DNA of 64,000 nucleotides from Bacteroides nordii WAL 11050 = JCM 12987 (GCA_000613465.1 BAJA01000001.1:210236-274235), one strand, 5' to 3'; counted from the stretch's first letter, positions 45,352-55,401 are shown. Numbers and translations: made by a program. Notes: generated by a model from the sequence alone, not told the origin.

Positions 45352-46722
45352 TTATATTTCGATGATACCCTTGAAATCCTTTAACGCTATGACGGCCTTT
45401 TCCTCCGCGTCCAGTTTCAGGTAGCGGCGCAGTTGCGCCTCGCTGCTGTGTCCCGTGATGGCTTGGATGGAAGGCAGAGGGACACCTGCCTTGTACGCGT
45501 TGGTGGCGAAACTCCTTCGGGCTGTATGGGAAAGGAGCATGTCGCAGAACCTCCTTCCACGTTTGGGATTGAGCCGCTTCTCGTCAAAGCCGCAGTCATG
45601 TGTCCAGCCGAGCAACAGGCCGATGGTCTTCACCAGCTTGTTCATTTCATTGGGATGAACCGGGGGCAGTTTGCCGTCATATTTGGCGAGAATGGCTCTC
45701 ACGCGCCTGTCAACGGGGATATAGACTTTCTTTTCCGTCTTCTGCTGGGTGATGAGTATGAACTCCGTGCCGCCGATTTCCGTTATCATGCCCTCGCATA
45801 TCCGTGAATAGTCGGAAACACGCTGCCCGGTCAGACAGCCCACGATGAAAATATCCCTCACGTGCTCCAGCGTCCTTATGTGGGTAATCCTGCATTTGGA
45901 AAGTTGTGCCAATTTCTCGTCCTCGCTGATGTCAAGTGATTCCAGTCTCTTTTTCACAGCTTCCTTGGTGGAAAGGTCGAGGTCAAGCATTTCCTGTATC
46001 TGTTCCGGAGTGAGGTAAATGTTGTCCACCTCCTCCTTTTTCGGCACGAAGTCGGAATGGCGGAAGTCATCGCATTTGGTCAGCTTGTCCTCGTAGGCCG
46101 CCTTTGCCACCGTGCGGACATCGGTCATGTACGAGTTGATGGCGTTGGGCATCAGACCACGCTCCTTCCAGTAACCGACAAGGCTGTTGCGTGTTTCCAT
46201 CGTCATGTCATCCAGTCCGAGTTTGCGGTGGGTCTCCTTTTGGTAGTTGCGAATCTGTTTTTGGATAATGCGCAGACCTTTTATATAGGCAGGTGATACT
46301 TTCACGGTACGGCCTTTCTTGGTGCGCCGTCCGGTTTCCATGTCTTCTATATAAGAGGTGAGGAAATCCTCAAACAGCATTTTGCCTTTGGGTTTGACCT
46401 CCACAATCTGCATCATACCGTTGAGCACGTCGTGTTTCACGCTCTCGATGATGTTCTTTGCCTCCTTGGGATTGAAGCCGTCAGCCTCAAATGCCGCCTT
46501 TATCCTCGCGAGGACTTGGGCGAACTGCCCGTACTTTATCCCGATGCTCGACATCAGGGCTGACGAAGTGTATTGCAGGCTGCGGTACTTTTCCCATTCA
46601 AGCTGCTTGATGGTGAAGCCCGTCACGACTTTCATGTTCGCCTTTCCGGTGCGTACACGGGCATAGATGGAACCGTAGTCTTCCTTTCCTGCCTTGGATG
46701 ATTTGATGAAGATGAAATCCAT
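45352..46722 (-). CDS. int: element integrase (tyrosine recombinase)
   Basis: 456 aa. Catalytic residues are in GCLTGQRVSDYSRI (Arg), LLSHTARRSFATNAYKAG (HxxR), ITGHSSEAQLRRYLKL (GH and Tyr). A phage-integrase SAM-like domain precedes (about 115-215). It lies 190 bases from the right attachment site, the usual place for an integrase, and is the likely enzyme for insertion at GTGGGCTAC in the FMN-reductase gene. Confidence 0.85.
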   Translation of the reverse strand: MDFIFIKSSKAGKEDYGSIYARVRTGKANMKVVTGFTIKQLEWEKYRSLQYTSSALMSSIGIKYGQFAQVLARIKAAFEADGFNPKEAKNIIESVKHDVLNGMMQIVEVKPKGKMLFEDFLTSYIEDMETGRRTKKGRTVKVSPAYIKGLRIIQKQIRNYQKETHRKLGLDDMTMETRNSLVGYWKERGLMPNAINSYMTDVRTVAKAAYEDKLTKCDDFRHSDFVPKKEEVDNIYLTPEQIQEMLDLDLSTKEAVKKRLESLDISEDEKLAQLSKCRITHIRTLEHVRDIFIVGCLTGQRVSDYSRICEGMITEIGGTEFILITQQKTEKKVYIPVDRRVRAILAKYDGKLPPVHPNEMNKLVKTIGLLLGWTHDCGFDEKRLNPKRGRRFCDMLLSHTARRSFATNAYKAGVPLPSIQAITGHSSEAQLRRYLKLDAEEKAVIALKDFKGIIEI

Positions 46723-46750
46723 ACGCGATATATCCTTTGGTTACATGGTG

Positions 46751-46758
46751 CAAAGATA
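46751..46758 (-). promoter_or_regulatory. -7 element of the integrase promoter
   Basis: TATCTTTG on the - strand, 28 bases before the integrase ATG. No clear -33 element. Confidence 0.6.
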
Positions 46759-46808
46759 CAAAATATACCCCGAAATATGGTATCAAATAGTACCAATATT
46801 TTCTAAAA

Positions 46809-46910
46809 CAGTGAAATTTCGTGAGTATTCAAATCAAATGAAAACATCTGCAAATATCTGATATACAAAGATAACTCATAAAACGGAATTTCACTGAATA
46901 TATTTAGTGA
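46809..46910. repeat. inverted repeats inside the right end of the element (integrase/Xis binding candidates)
   Basis: CAGTGAAATTTCGTGAGT (46809-46826) pairs with 46874-46896 read on the other strand (CAGTGAAATTCCG, gap, TGAGT). A near-palindrome TCACTGAATATATTTAGTGA (46891-46910) stops 3 bases short of the attachment core at 46914. Their position fits arm- and core-type recombinase sites. Confidence 0.55.
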
Positions 46911-46913
46911 ATA

Positions 46914-46922
46914 GTGGGCTAC
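46914..46922. other. attachment site of the 18-kb element, right junction
   Basis: GTGGGCTAC, identical to 28879-28887; the bases on either side differ. To the right the host FMN-reductase gene resumes toward its start codon. Confidence 0.85.
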
Positions 46923-46944
46923 CATTTATTAGTAATACTTTCAT
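46914..46944 (-). pseudogene. 5' end of the interrupted FMN-reductase gene
   Basis: Read on the - strand from ATG at 46944 these bases encode MKVLLINGSP, the standard N-terminus of an NADPH-dependent FMN reductase, up to the shared 9-bp core. The continuation (RKGGNTHIAL...) is at 28,878 and below. The 237 bases upstream (46945-47181) are AT-rich host promoter region with no ORF. Confidence 0.9.
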
Positions 46945-47181
46945 ATTCAGATCATTTTATTAATGAATTTATATTTTCCTATTACATAATACTTAAACAA
47001 TGCAAAGTTACAATTGTCATTAGACTAATAAATTATACTGATTACAGATAAAAATACCTTTTTTACTGGATCTGATCAAATAGTTACGACCATCTATATT
47101 AGCAATAAGATCCGGATCCTATCATAAACTTTAAAAGGAAAGTATATCATTCATTCCTTATCTTCCCCTTAAATAATCAAT

Positions 47182-48189
47182 TTAGTTACTCTCTTTATAT
47201 GTGGATGGTTGTACTCGAAAATGTTTTTTAAAGAATTTATTAAATGCACTTTGACTCTCAAAACCAAGAAGAAATCCAATTTCCGGTAGGGAGATCTTTT
47301 CTTTCAAATATTTTAAAGATAATTCCATACGTAAATCATCAAGAATCTTTTGATACGAAGTACCCTCTGTCTTTAACTTTCTCTGAATATTACGTTCACT
47401 CATATTAAATCTTTCTGCAACATACTTCAAAGATAAATCATCATTTAAAAGACTATGCATAAGATACCTGCGAACCGTTTGAGACAAGCCATGATTCTGT
47501 GCTGTTTCCTGTATTTGTATCTCGTTCATATAATCTTCAAAAATCGCAAGCATCTCTTTATTTCCCGTTACGATTGGTAAATCCAATACCGTCTTATCAA
47601 AAACAAGAATCAACCGATCATGATTAAATATCACAGGACATCCCAGATACTCTTCAAGTTTATCCCTCCTCCCCTCTTCCTTATACATAGAGTACACAAG
47701 AATAGGGTACAGAAACCGCCCTGTAAAACTATAAGCATATTGGAGAAAAAAGCCACATTGCATTTCAATCCACTGTCTGGAGGCTATCGGATACAATCGT
47801 TCGAACTGAGGTTCTATCGATATTTCAAGAAAAAAATTAATATCATCCTCTTTCGTCACAAATGTATATATATCATTTATTGCCGGGTCGAATGGTGCAT
47901 CATTCTCAAAAATATCACGCACAGTTTTACTTTGATTGAAAATATTAAAGAAACTGCCGGTCAAAACAAACGGTAACAAGAATCCCGTTTCCAAACCGAT
48001 TCTGGAGTTACCTGTCTTTTTAACAATATATTCCAGATATACCCCCAGTATATCGGCATCAATTTTGGCTGTCGGATTTTGTAATATCGTATAATCATAC
48101 TTCAATTCCACCAAAACTTCAGATAATTCGGCATGCGTAGTTCTAAAATGCTTTAAAAGCATATTTAATAATCCGGCTGTAATGAACAT
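47182..48189 (-). CDS. AraC-family transcriptional regulator
   Basis: 335 aa from ATG at 48189 (MFITAGLLNM); an in-frame TTG seven codons earlier is possible, but a -7-like TATATTTG (48208-48215) overlaps it. The N-terminal 200 residues resemble the Arabinose_bd-type (PF12625) sensor domain of QacR/OruR-like AraC proteins. The C-terminal 100 residues hold two HTHs (SLKYVAERFNMSERNIQRKL, and PEIGFLLGFESQSAFNKFFKKHF). Before the element inserted, the FMN-reductase gene lay directly downstream on the same strand, so it may be the target. Confidence 0.8.
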   Translation of the reverse strand: MFITAGLLNMLLKHFRTTHAELSEVLVELKYDYTILQNPTAKIDADILGVYLEYIVKKTGNSRIGLETGFLLPFVLTGSFFNIFNQSKTVRDIFENDAPFDPAINDIYTFVTKEDDINFFLEISIEPQFERLYPIASRQWIEMQCGFFLQYAYSFTGRFLYPILVYSMYKEEGRRDKLEEYLGCPVIFNHDRLILVFDKTVLDLPIVTGNKEMLAIFEDYMNEIQIQETAQNHGLSQTVRRYLMHSLLNDDLSLKYVAERFNMSERNIQRKLKTEGTSYQKILDDLRMELSLKYLKEKISLPEIGFLLGFESQSAFNKFFKKHFRVQPSTYKESN

Positions 48190-48588
48190 ACATTTGTCGC
48201 TTTTGGACAAATATATGGCTTTATTTTCAATACGACAAAAGAATACCTGACTTATCTTTGCATTCCCAATAACAGAACTAATTTAATATGATAAAAACTA
48301 TTAGGTATTATGACTATTATATATATGGGCATTAGTCGCTTATATTATACATTTGGTCATAAGTAGTAAGGCAGTTCGTCAAATAATCTCTCACAGCAGA
48401 GTTACTTGGTTTATCTTTAAACCTAAAATAATAATCATTATTATCAAACTAATTTATTATTCTACCTATGAAAATGTGATTCAGCAGAAATTAAAATTAT
48501 TAGGAGCAGAATTCATCCGCTTTGTCAACATTATTGCGTAGAATGTTTAGTAACCTGCCCATGGACTAAATCAACTAAAAAATTAAAT

Positions 48589-48807
48589 ATGCAAAATCAA
48601 ATTTTTATATTTCGAACATCAATAAAAAACAAACAGGATATAAAGCGTATCAAAACCCTTTTTACCCAATATCCTACTATTCATAAATGGAATGTAGATT
48701 TAGAAGACTGGGAAAAGATACTAAGGATAGAATGTTTGGAGATAACTCCAATTGATGTGCTGAATGCATTGCAAACAATAAATATCTATGCAGAAGAATT
48801 AGAGTAA
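48589..48807 (+). CDS. small hypothetical protein (HMA-like fold possible)
   Basis: 72 aa: QIFIFRTSIKNKQDIKRIKT, then HKWNVDLEDWEKILRIECLEI and VLNALQTINIYAEELE. The alternating beta-alpha-beta pattern with WNVDLEDWEKILRIE resembles heavy-metal-associated (ferredoxin-like) domains but lacks the CxxC. The function is unknown. The gap 48190-48588 before it is AT-rich and holds only the AraC promoter. Followed 53 bases later by the DUF2867-like gene. Confidence 0.55.
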   Translation: MQNQIFIFRTSIKNKQDIKRIKTLFTQYPTIHKWNVDLEDWEKILRIECLEITPIDVLNALQTINIYAEELE

Positions 48808-48860
48808 CTCTCATTAAAACCAAAATTCAGCCATTGTATCAACATAAAATTAAAGAGAAG

Positions 48861-49385
48861 ATGAAAGAAGAATCATTACTGCATTTCGATAATTCGGACT
48901 ATGACTACATTGATAGTTATAAATATACAATCATAGATAAGAAAAACAGGATCGATATCCCTGAAATAGTGAAAGCATTTGCCAAGCCTGGTCCAAAATG
49001 GTTTGAAGGACTATTTTCCCTAAGAAATAAAATAGCATCACTCTTCAAACTAAAAACGCCTGCTATGGTTGTAAAAAAAGAAGATAACGGCAGTAACAAA
49101 TATGAAGTAGGAACACAGGCCGGAATATTCAAAGTATATGGTAAAACAGCAACAGAAATTATCCTTGGCGAAGATGATAAACATTTAGACCTAAGGATTT
49201 CGCTACTTCTGGAACAAAGTAAGTACAATGAAAACGAAAAAAAGATCACAGTAACGACTATCGTCAAGTTGAATAATAAAATAGGAAAATATTACTTTTT
49301 CATAATAAAACCATTTCACCGGACTATTGTTCCATTAATATTAAAACGCAACTTTAAACAACTGGAATCGGAAATCAATGCATAA
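48861..49385 (+). CDS. DUF2867-family protein
   Basis: 174 aa from ATG at 48861 (MKEESLLHFDNSDY), preceded by GAGAAG; a TTG nine codons upstream is less likely. Family-type motifs are YIDSYKYTIIDKKNRIDIPE, GPKWFEGLFSLRNKIASLF, and the end GKYYFFIIKPFHRTIVPLIL. DUF2867 proteins are small lipocalin-like proteins of unknown function. Possibly co-transcribed with the 72-aa ORF. Confidence 0.7.
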   Translation: MKEESLLHFDNSDYDYIDSYKYTIIDKKNRIDIPEIVKAFAKPGPKWFEGLFSLRNKIASLFKLKTPAMVVKKEDNGSNKYEVGTQAGIFKVYGKTATEIILGEDDKHLDLRISLLLEQSKYNENEKKITVTTIVKLNNKIGKYYFFIIKPFHRTIVPLILKRNFKQLESEINA

Positions 49386-49623
49386 AATAACCTATAAATA
49401 CACTGTTTACAGATATGATAGATCGGGATATCCGTTTGAAATTAACATTGTTAACGGGAAATTACATCTATATATCTTCTGACTGTAAGAGTACGTACTT
49501 TTATACCACAAAACTACGTACTCTTTGTATATAAAACTACCTAATTAACAGACCATTAAATACGTAGTCTTGTATATAAAGAGATAGATAGTTATAACTC
49601 CCTGAAGCAGAAGTAGTCCAGAC

Positions 49624-50225
49624 TTAGAATTGGATTTTATAACTAGGATTGGGCAGCATATTACTAACCTTTATTTTTTCGATTTTATTCTTTTGTTCAT
49701 TATATCGATATCCATGTTGCCCTGTATATCCGGTAACATTTAGCAATTGTAACCCAAATTCGTGCGAAAGGTGTTTTTTGTTTAGTTTGTAACTCATACC
49801 TAAATCGGCAGTAAAAGCAGGTGAAAACTGTTTTACTAAAGGCTTGTGTCTCATTATGGATAATGTCTTTACTATCCATTAATACAACTTCATCAATGGG
49901 GGGATAGCGATCTCCTCCCTGATAAGAAATACGGAGATTAGTATTAAAAATATGTTGCCGGTGTTTTCCCCATATTCATTCTTTACCACCTAAAGCATTG
50001 AACAGGTACCTCCGATCGAGTCTCGTATTACGCCAGATCTTATCTCCGCCGCAATATTCCGACTTGAATACCGAGCCGGTAAGCATATAATAATACCCTT
50101 GGGTCAGATAGCGTTCCAATATAATCCGGACAAATAGTATATATATAAGCATTAAACGGTTTCTGTAGATTTATAGACTGACGGTTTATCCACAATTTTA
50201 CAAAAATATCCTGTGCCAGCTTCAA
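49624..50225 (-). pseudogene. decayed remnant: ECF sigma fragment joined to TonB-receptor C-terminus
   Basis: On the - strand, 50225-50130 encodes an ECF-sigma region-2-like piece (LAQDIFVKLWINRQSINLQK). Through several frame changes from about 50040 to 49860 come receptor-like pieces (RLDRRYLFNALGGKE, then NTNLRISYQGGDRYPP, then VVLMDSKD), and 49854-49624 encodes a TonB-receptor barrel end (FTADLGMSYKLNKKHLSHEF, ending PNPSYKIQF). Sigma and receptor genes of this kind normally belong to one regulatory-uptake locus with an anti-sigma gene between them, so a large internal deletion is likely. The rest of the gap 49386-50278 shows nothing else. Confidence 0.6.
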
Positions 50226-50278
50226 GAGTGTCCTCCTATCGGAACATTAACACATTATAACATTGGCACATTATTAAA

Positions 50279-51159
50279 TCATCTCTCAGCCAGATACACT
50301 CCGCCAAGAATAAAAGCACATCCAATCAATGCTATTAAAGTAATCCGTTCGTCTATTACAACGGCAGAAGTAATCAGTGTGACCAATGGCACAACGTAAA
50401 TATAATTGGCTGCACATACCACCCCCAAACGTTTCACTGCCAATGTCCACATTATATAGCAAAGCATGGAAGCAATGACTCCCAGAAACAATAAATTCGC
50501 AATCACCAGCGGTTGAAACAGAATAGTGATATCTGTCTGCAAAGGATAAAAGAAGAAAAAGGGAAGCAATGTCAATATACCATAGAAGAAAACTTTACGC
50601 GTAATAAAAAGAGTAGAGTAATTAGAATTCATACGTTTCAGCAGCAAACAATAGATGGCCCACATCAAAGCAGCAACCAAAGTCAGAATATCTCCCAACG
50701 GCTGATACGAAGAATAAAACTACCATTGAATACTACTAAAGCCACACCAGCCAATGCCATCAAAGAACCGATAATCAACTTCGGTTTCAATCGCTCGCCT
50801 TTATATAAAAAGAAAGAGAGAAAAGCCGCCAATATCGGAGCAGTACATATGATAAGCGATACGTTGGATGCAAGTGTCATGCCAAGAGCTGTATTCTCGG
50901 CAATGAAATAAAGTGAACCACCCGTAAGTCCGAGGAGTACAAAAACACCTTCGTCCCTCCATGATTTAGCCCACAAAATACGGGGCGAAAAGAACCAGAT
51001 ACAAATGTAAGCCATGATGAAACGGTAGAACAGGATATCAGTGGCAGAAAGACCGTAACCAATCAAAACTTTAGTTGAAACGAAGGTAGTCCCCCAGATA
51101 GCAACTGTTACTGCTGCCATAAGATGAAACCAGACGGAGGGTTTAGTTGTTGTATTCAT
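50279..51159 (-). pseudogene. EamA/DMT-superfamily permease, one frameshift
   Basis: Two frames (50683-51159 and 50279-50698) give a 293-aa, ten-helix drug/metabolite transporter after restoring one C (complement strand) at about 50699-50702: SFILRISPLGDILTLVAALM. Two EamA repeats are visible, starting WGTTFVSTKVLI and MWAIYCLLLKRM. The substrate is unknown. It is divergent from the MATE gene with back-to-back promoters. Confidence 0.8.
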
Positions 51160-51188
51160 GCTTTATGCTTAGAAGAAAAAAATCGCAG

Positions 51189-51228
51189 CAAAGATAGGTA
51201 TATCCGAGCATAGTTTTTTATATCTTTG
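51189..51228. promoter_or_regulatory. divergent promoters between DMT and MATE genes
   Basis: TATCTTTG on the - strand (51189-51196) faces the DMT gene, and TATCTTTG on the + strand (51221-51228) faces the MATE gene. They are only 24 bases apart, so the two transcripts may compete. Confidence 0.65.
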
Positions 51229-51264
51229 CGCCTCATTTCAAAAAGACCAACTAAAAAAACATCG

Positions 51265-52607
51265 ATGCAAGGAATAAAAAACTTAACTCAAGGTCCTATC
51301 AATCGCCAGTTGTTCAACTTAGCAATGCCGATTATGGCAACCTCATTCATACAGATGGCATACAGCCTGACAGATATGGCATGGGTAGGGCGTCTGGGTA
51401 GTGAAGCAGTAGCTACAATAGGCTCTGTGGGTATCCTTACATGGATGTCCGGTTCTATTTCTTTATTAAACAAAGTAGGTTCCGAAGTTAGTGTAGGCCA
51501 ATCCATAGGAGCACAAAATCAAAAAGATGCACGCCATTTTGCATCACATAACATTACAATTGCACTGATCATTTCTCTATGTTGGGGTGGACTGCTTTTT
51601 CTTTTTGCCAGCCCCATAATCAGAATATACGAACTGGCACCACATATCACGGATAATGCTATCTCCTACCTCCGGATTGTATCTACCGGATTACCTTTTG
51701 TCTTTCTTTCGGCTGCCTTCACAGGTATATATAATGCAGCGGGCCGAAGTAAAGTGCCTTTTATATCAGTGGTACGGGGTTAATAATGAATATCATACTT
51801 GATCCTCTCTTTATATTCGGTTTGGGACTCGGAACAAACGGAGCTGCTTATGCCACCTGGCTGTCACAAGCTACCGTGTTTGGTATTTTTATATATCAGC
51901 TACGTTACCGTGATGCACTGTTAGGCAGTTTTCCCTTCTTCACCCGATTAAAAAAGAAATATACACACCGTATTTTAAAGTTAGGATTACCAGTAGCAAC
52001 GCTCAACACCCTGTTTGCCTTCGTCAATATGTTCCTTTGCCGTACAGCTTCAACGCATGGCGGCCATATCGGATTGATGACTTTTACTACCGGTGGACAA
52101 ATTGAAGCCATAACCTGGAATACTTCACAGGGGTTCTCAACCGCACTAAGTGCTTTCATTGCACAAAATTACGCTGCAGGACGAACAGAGCGAGTTATAC
52201 GTGCCTGGCATATGACCTTGTGGATGACAGGAATATTCGGAACGTTCTGCACATTGCTATTTGTATTCTTTGGCAATGAAATATTTGCTATTTTTGTACC
52301 GGAACAGGCTGCATATGAAGCTGGAGGGGTATTCTTAAGGATAGACGGATATTCACAACTATTCATGATGCTGGAAATTACCATGCAAGGAGTATTCTAT
52401 GGCATCGGGCGTACAGTTCCACCGGCTATTATCAGCATCACATGTAACTATATGCGCATTCCACTTACCATTTTTTTCGTTCGTTTAGGAATGGGAGTCG
52501 AAGGTATCTGGTGGGCAGTATGTGTTACTACAGTAGCTAAAGGACTGATACTCTTGACATGGTTTGCAATTATACGTAAAAAAGTGCTTTCAGTCAACAA
52601 AACATAA
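51265..52607 (+). pseudogene. MATE-family efflux transporter, one frameshift
   Basis: The start is at ATG 51265 (MQGIKNLTQGPINRQL), 37 bases after the -7 element. The frame breaks at 51759-51762, where a TTTT run needs five T to read VPFYISGTGLIMNIILDPLF; the corrected protein is 447 aa with 12 membrane segments and MATE hallmarks (TDMAWVGRLG, NIILDPLFIFGLGLG). It exports cationic drugs or dyes using Na+ or H+. The break is in a homopolymer and may be a sequence error. Confidence 0.85.
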
Positions 52608-52659
52608 GAGATGATTGTTTTTGAAATAAAGGAACGACAACGCAACTAAATATTTTTTT

Positions 52660-52667
52660 TATCTTTG
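52660..52667 (+). promoter_or_regulatory. -7 element of the OmpA-like lipoprotein gene
   Basis: TATCTTTG, 42 bases before the ATG at 52710, after an eight-T run. Confidence 0.6.
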
Positions 52668-52709
52668 CCCCGTTCTAAGATTTAACATTAATATTAATTT
52701 AATAAAAGT

Positions 52710-53384
52710 ATGAAAAAGATTAAGTTTATGGCCTTCTTTTTGAGTGCGGCCTTAGTATTTGGAAGCTGTGGAACAATGAACAATACTGCCAAAGGCGGAA
52801 TAGTTGGTGGTGGCTCAGGTGCTGCTTTGGGCGCAATCATCGGTGGAATTGCCGGTAAAGGTAAAGGTGCCGCTATTGGTGCTGCTATCGGAACAGCTGT
52901 TGGTGGTACCGCAGGTGTATTGATTGGTCGCAAAATGGATAAAAAAGCAGAAGAAGCAGCACGAATTGAAGGTGCACAAGTAGAACAAATCACTGATAAC
53001 AATGGATTGGCTGCTGTGAAAGTGACATTTGATTCCGGTATTCTTTTTGGTTTCAACTCTTCTACATTGAGTAATACTGCCAAACAATCATTGCGTGAAT
53101 TTGCAGGTGTACTGAAAAGTGATCCCACTATAGATATCGCTATTATCGGCCATACTGACAAAGTAGGTACACAGGAAGCCAACCAAAAGGTTTCTAACAA
53201 TCGCGCTTATGCTGTAGAAAATTATCTTCAGTCATGTGGTGTTCAGCCTTCTCAATTTAAGACAGTAGAAGGAGTAGGTTATTCACAATATGACGAAGCA
53301 CTGACTGCAGCTCAAAACCGTCGTGTGGAAGTTTATATGTATGCCAGTGAGCAGATGATTAAAAATGCAGAAGCCAGTAAGTAA
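52710..53384 (+). CDS. OmpA-family lipoprotein with glycine-zipper domain
   Basis: 224 aa. The lipoprotein signal has lipobox VFGSC. Residues 30-75 are a glycine zipper ([34 protein letters not shown]). The C-terminal OmpA domain has [18 protein letters not shown] and [22 protein letters not shown], then NRRVEVYM, and binds peptidoglycan. It anchors the outer membrane to the wall, as in Pal/YiaD. The next gene, a transglycosylase, begins inside its 3' end, fitting a cell-envelope role. Confidence 0.9.
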   Translation: MKKIKFMAFFLSAALVFGSCGTMNNTAKGGIVGGGSGAALGAIIGGIAGKGKGAAIGAAIGTAVGGTAGVLIGRKMDKKAEEAARIEGAQVEQITDNNGLAAVKVTFDSGILFGFNSSTLSNTAKQSLREFAGVLKSDPTIDIAIIGHTDKVGTQEANQKVSNNRAYAVENYLQSCGVQPSQFKTVEGVGYSQYDEALTAAQNRRVEVYMYASEQMIKNAEASK

Positions 53385-54100
53385 AATACTTCGTTTTATA
53401 CGCAATCTGCTGCTTTTTTTCTTCGTATCGACTTTGCTTGCAGTTATCATCTACCGGTTTGTTCCGGTATATGTTACTCCGTTAATGGTCATCCGAAGCG
53501 TGCAGCAGATAGTATCAGGAGATAAGCCACGTGCAAACACACGTGGGTTTCTTTTGATAAAATCTCCCCTCACCTGCCTATGGCAGTTATCGCTTCCGAA
53601 GACAACCGTTTTGTAGAGCACAACGGGTTCGATTTCAAAGAGATAGAAAAAGCGATCAAAGAAAATGAAAAAAGAAAAAGAAAAAGAGGTGCGAGTACCA
53701 TCAGCCAACAGACTGCAAAAAATGTATTTCTTTGGCCCCAATCATCGTGGGTACGAAAGGGATTAGAGGTCTATTTCACGTTTCTCATCGAAACATTTTG
53801 GTCAAAAGAGCGGATCATGACGGTATACCTCAACTCTATCGAAATGGGTAAAGGCATTTATGGGGCACAAGCCACTGCGAAATATAAATTCAATACTACG
53901 GCAGCCAAACTGACTAAAGGACAATGCGCCTCATTGCTGCCACGCTTCCCAATCCGATACGTTTTGACTCGGCTCATCCGTCATCTTACATCCTGAAACG
54001 ACAAAAACAGATATTGAGACTGATGAACCTGGTACCTAAATTTTCACCTGTAGAAAAAGAGAAAAAAGTCTCAAAACCACAAAAGGAAAAGAAGCGATAA
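53365..54100 (+). pseudogene. mtgA: monofunctional biosynthetic peptidoglycan transglycosylase, two frameshifts
   Basis: GT51-type glycosyltransferase of about 245 aa after restoring one base near 53527-53531 (giving [20 protein letters not shown]) and one C at about 53929-53932 (giving [16 protein letters not shown]). An N-terminal membrane helix is followed by [13 protein letters not shown] and [18 protein letters not shown], both canonical. It polymerises lipid II into glycan strands. The ATG lies within the OmpA-like gene (20-base overlap). Two separate one-base losses in a gene of this kind argue for sequence error. Confidence 0.85.
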
Positions 54101-54138
54101 CCTTCTAATCAGTATTCATCTACAAAATTATAACTCTT

Positions 54139-55389
54139 ATGAAGAAATACATCTCATTTCTTTTCTCTCTGCTCTGCCTGTCAGTCGGTATGAGAGCCCA
54201 ACGTACAGAAGTTTACGCTCCGCACATACAAACGGTGCAGGTAATAGCCAACGATGATTATAACGCTCCGGCAATTATAACATTAGAAGCCGGAGAATAT
54301 GTGGAAATATCTTTCGATGAACTTTCACATGACTATCATCGCTATCAGTATGTTCTCTCCCACGCCAATGTAGATTGGACTCCTTCCAACCTTTCGGATA
54401 TAGACTATCTGGACGGATTCAATAATAACCCGATTGAAGACTACGAAACATCTGTCAACACCACGATGCCCTACACACACTATCGTCTCAAATTGCCCAA
54501 CGATGAAGTGCGCATGACATTGTCAGGCAATTATATCGTGACTGTTTATGACGATTCTGATAGTAGCAAGCCTATCTTCAAAACCTGCTTCCGGATACTG
54601 GATAAACAAGTCAATGTATCGGCTGTAGTAAGCAGTGATACAGAAATAGACCGCAACAAAGGACACCAGCAAGTTAGCTTCAATGTTAATTACAAAGGAT
54701 ACACAATTCGAAATCCGCAACAGGAAATAAAAGTACAAGTGATGCAGGATGGACGTACGGACAACATGGTAACAGGGGTAGTGCCAACTTATGTAGGTCC
54801 CGATGAACTGCGTTATACACACAATCGTGCCCTGATATTTCCGGCCGGAAATGAATACCGTAGATTTGAAACTGTCAGCACACGTTATGCGAATATGGGA
54901 GTAATGAGCCTGCAGTTTCACGATCCCTACTATCACGCAACCCTCTTTCCAAGCGAACCGCGTACAAAAAACTACAGCTACGATGAAGATCAAAACGGAC
55001 GGTATCTGATTCGCTACGATGATGCAACAGACAATAATATTGAAGCCGATTACTTTTTTGTGCATTTCAGCCTTCCCTGGGAAGATCCTTTTATAGATGG
55101 TAAACTCTATCTGGAAGGAGAATTCACTTATGATAACTTCAATTTGCAGAGTGAGATGAAATACAACAAAGAAACTTATGCGTATGAGTCTGTGCAATTA
55201 TTGAAACAGGGAGCTTACAATTATCAGTATTTGTATGTACCCAATGGAAGTACCAAAGGCGAAACCGGACCGGTAGAAGGAAACTATTATGAAACAGAAA
55301 ATGAATACCTGATTTTGATATACAATCGTGCATTTGGCGAACGATATGATAAACTGATAGGTATGCAACTCGTAAAATTCAGACCATAG
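54139..55389 (+). CDS. DUF5103 secreted protein
   Basis: 416 aa with a signal peptide (MKKYISFLFSLLCLSVGMRAQ). It is rich in beta strands and aromatic residues, and the DUF5103 pattern is evident (DELSHDYHRYQYVLSHANVD, LSDIDYLDGFNNNPIEDYE, and the end NRAFGERYDKLIGMQLVKFRP). Periplasmic or outer-membrane-associated; the function is unknown, but it is conserved in Bacteroidetes. It lies 38 bases downstream of the transglycosylase and ends at a shared terminator. Confidence 0.85.
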   Translation: MKKYISFLFSLLCLSVGMRAQRTEVYAPHIQTVQVIANDDYNAPAIITLEAGEYVEISFDELSHDYHRYQYVLSHANVDWTPSNLSDIDYLDGFNNNPIEDYETSVNTTMPYTHYRLKLPNDEVRMTLSGNYIVTVYDDSDSSKPIFKTCFRILDKQVNVSAVVSSDTEIDRNKGHQQVSFNVNYKGYTIRNPQQEIKVQVMQDGRTDNMVTGVVPTYVGPDELRYTHNRALIFPAGNEYRRFETVSTRYANMGVMSLQFHDPYYHATLFPSEPRTKNYSYDEDQNGRYLIRYDDATDNNIEADYFFVHFSLPWEDPFIDGKLYLEGEFTYDNFNLQSEMKYNKETYAYESVQLLKQGAYNYQYLYVPNGSTKGETGPVEGNYYETENEYLILIYNRAFGERYDKLIGMQLVKFRP

Positions 55390-55401
55390 TCAGAATAAAA
55401 T

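Larger units (their letters stand above)
28879..46922. mobile_element. 18-kb integrative mobilizable element carrying three defence loci
   Basis: The ends are defined by the interrupted FMN-reductase gene and 9-bp direct repeats. It carries its own tyrosine integrase at the right end (45352-46722), HTH control genes, a relaxase and accessory proteins, a second tyrosine recombinase, and cargo: RloAB-like pair, Thoeris with two ThsB, and a large restriction-modification locus with an invertible promoter. No type IV secretion genes are present, so transfer would need a helper. Its mobilization half is visibly GC-richer than the Thoeris half, suggesting assembly from different sources. Confidence 0.85.

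Noticed and set aside
48353..48541. A 62-aa + strand ORF upstream of the 72-aa gene
   Set aside because: It has a TTG start, AT-driven composition (runs of Ile), no ribosome-binding site and no recognisable homology.
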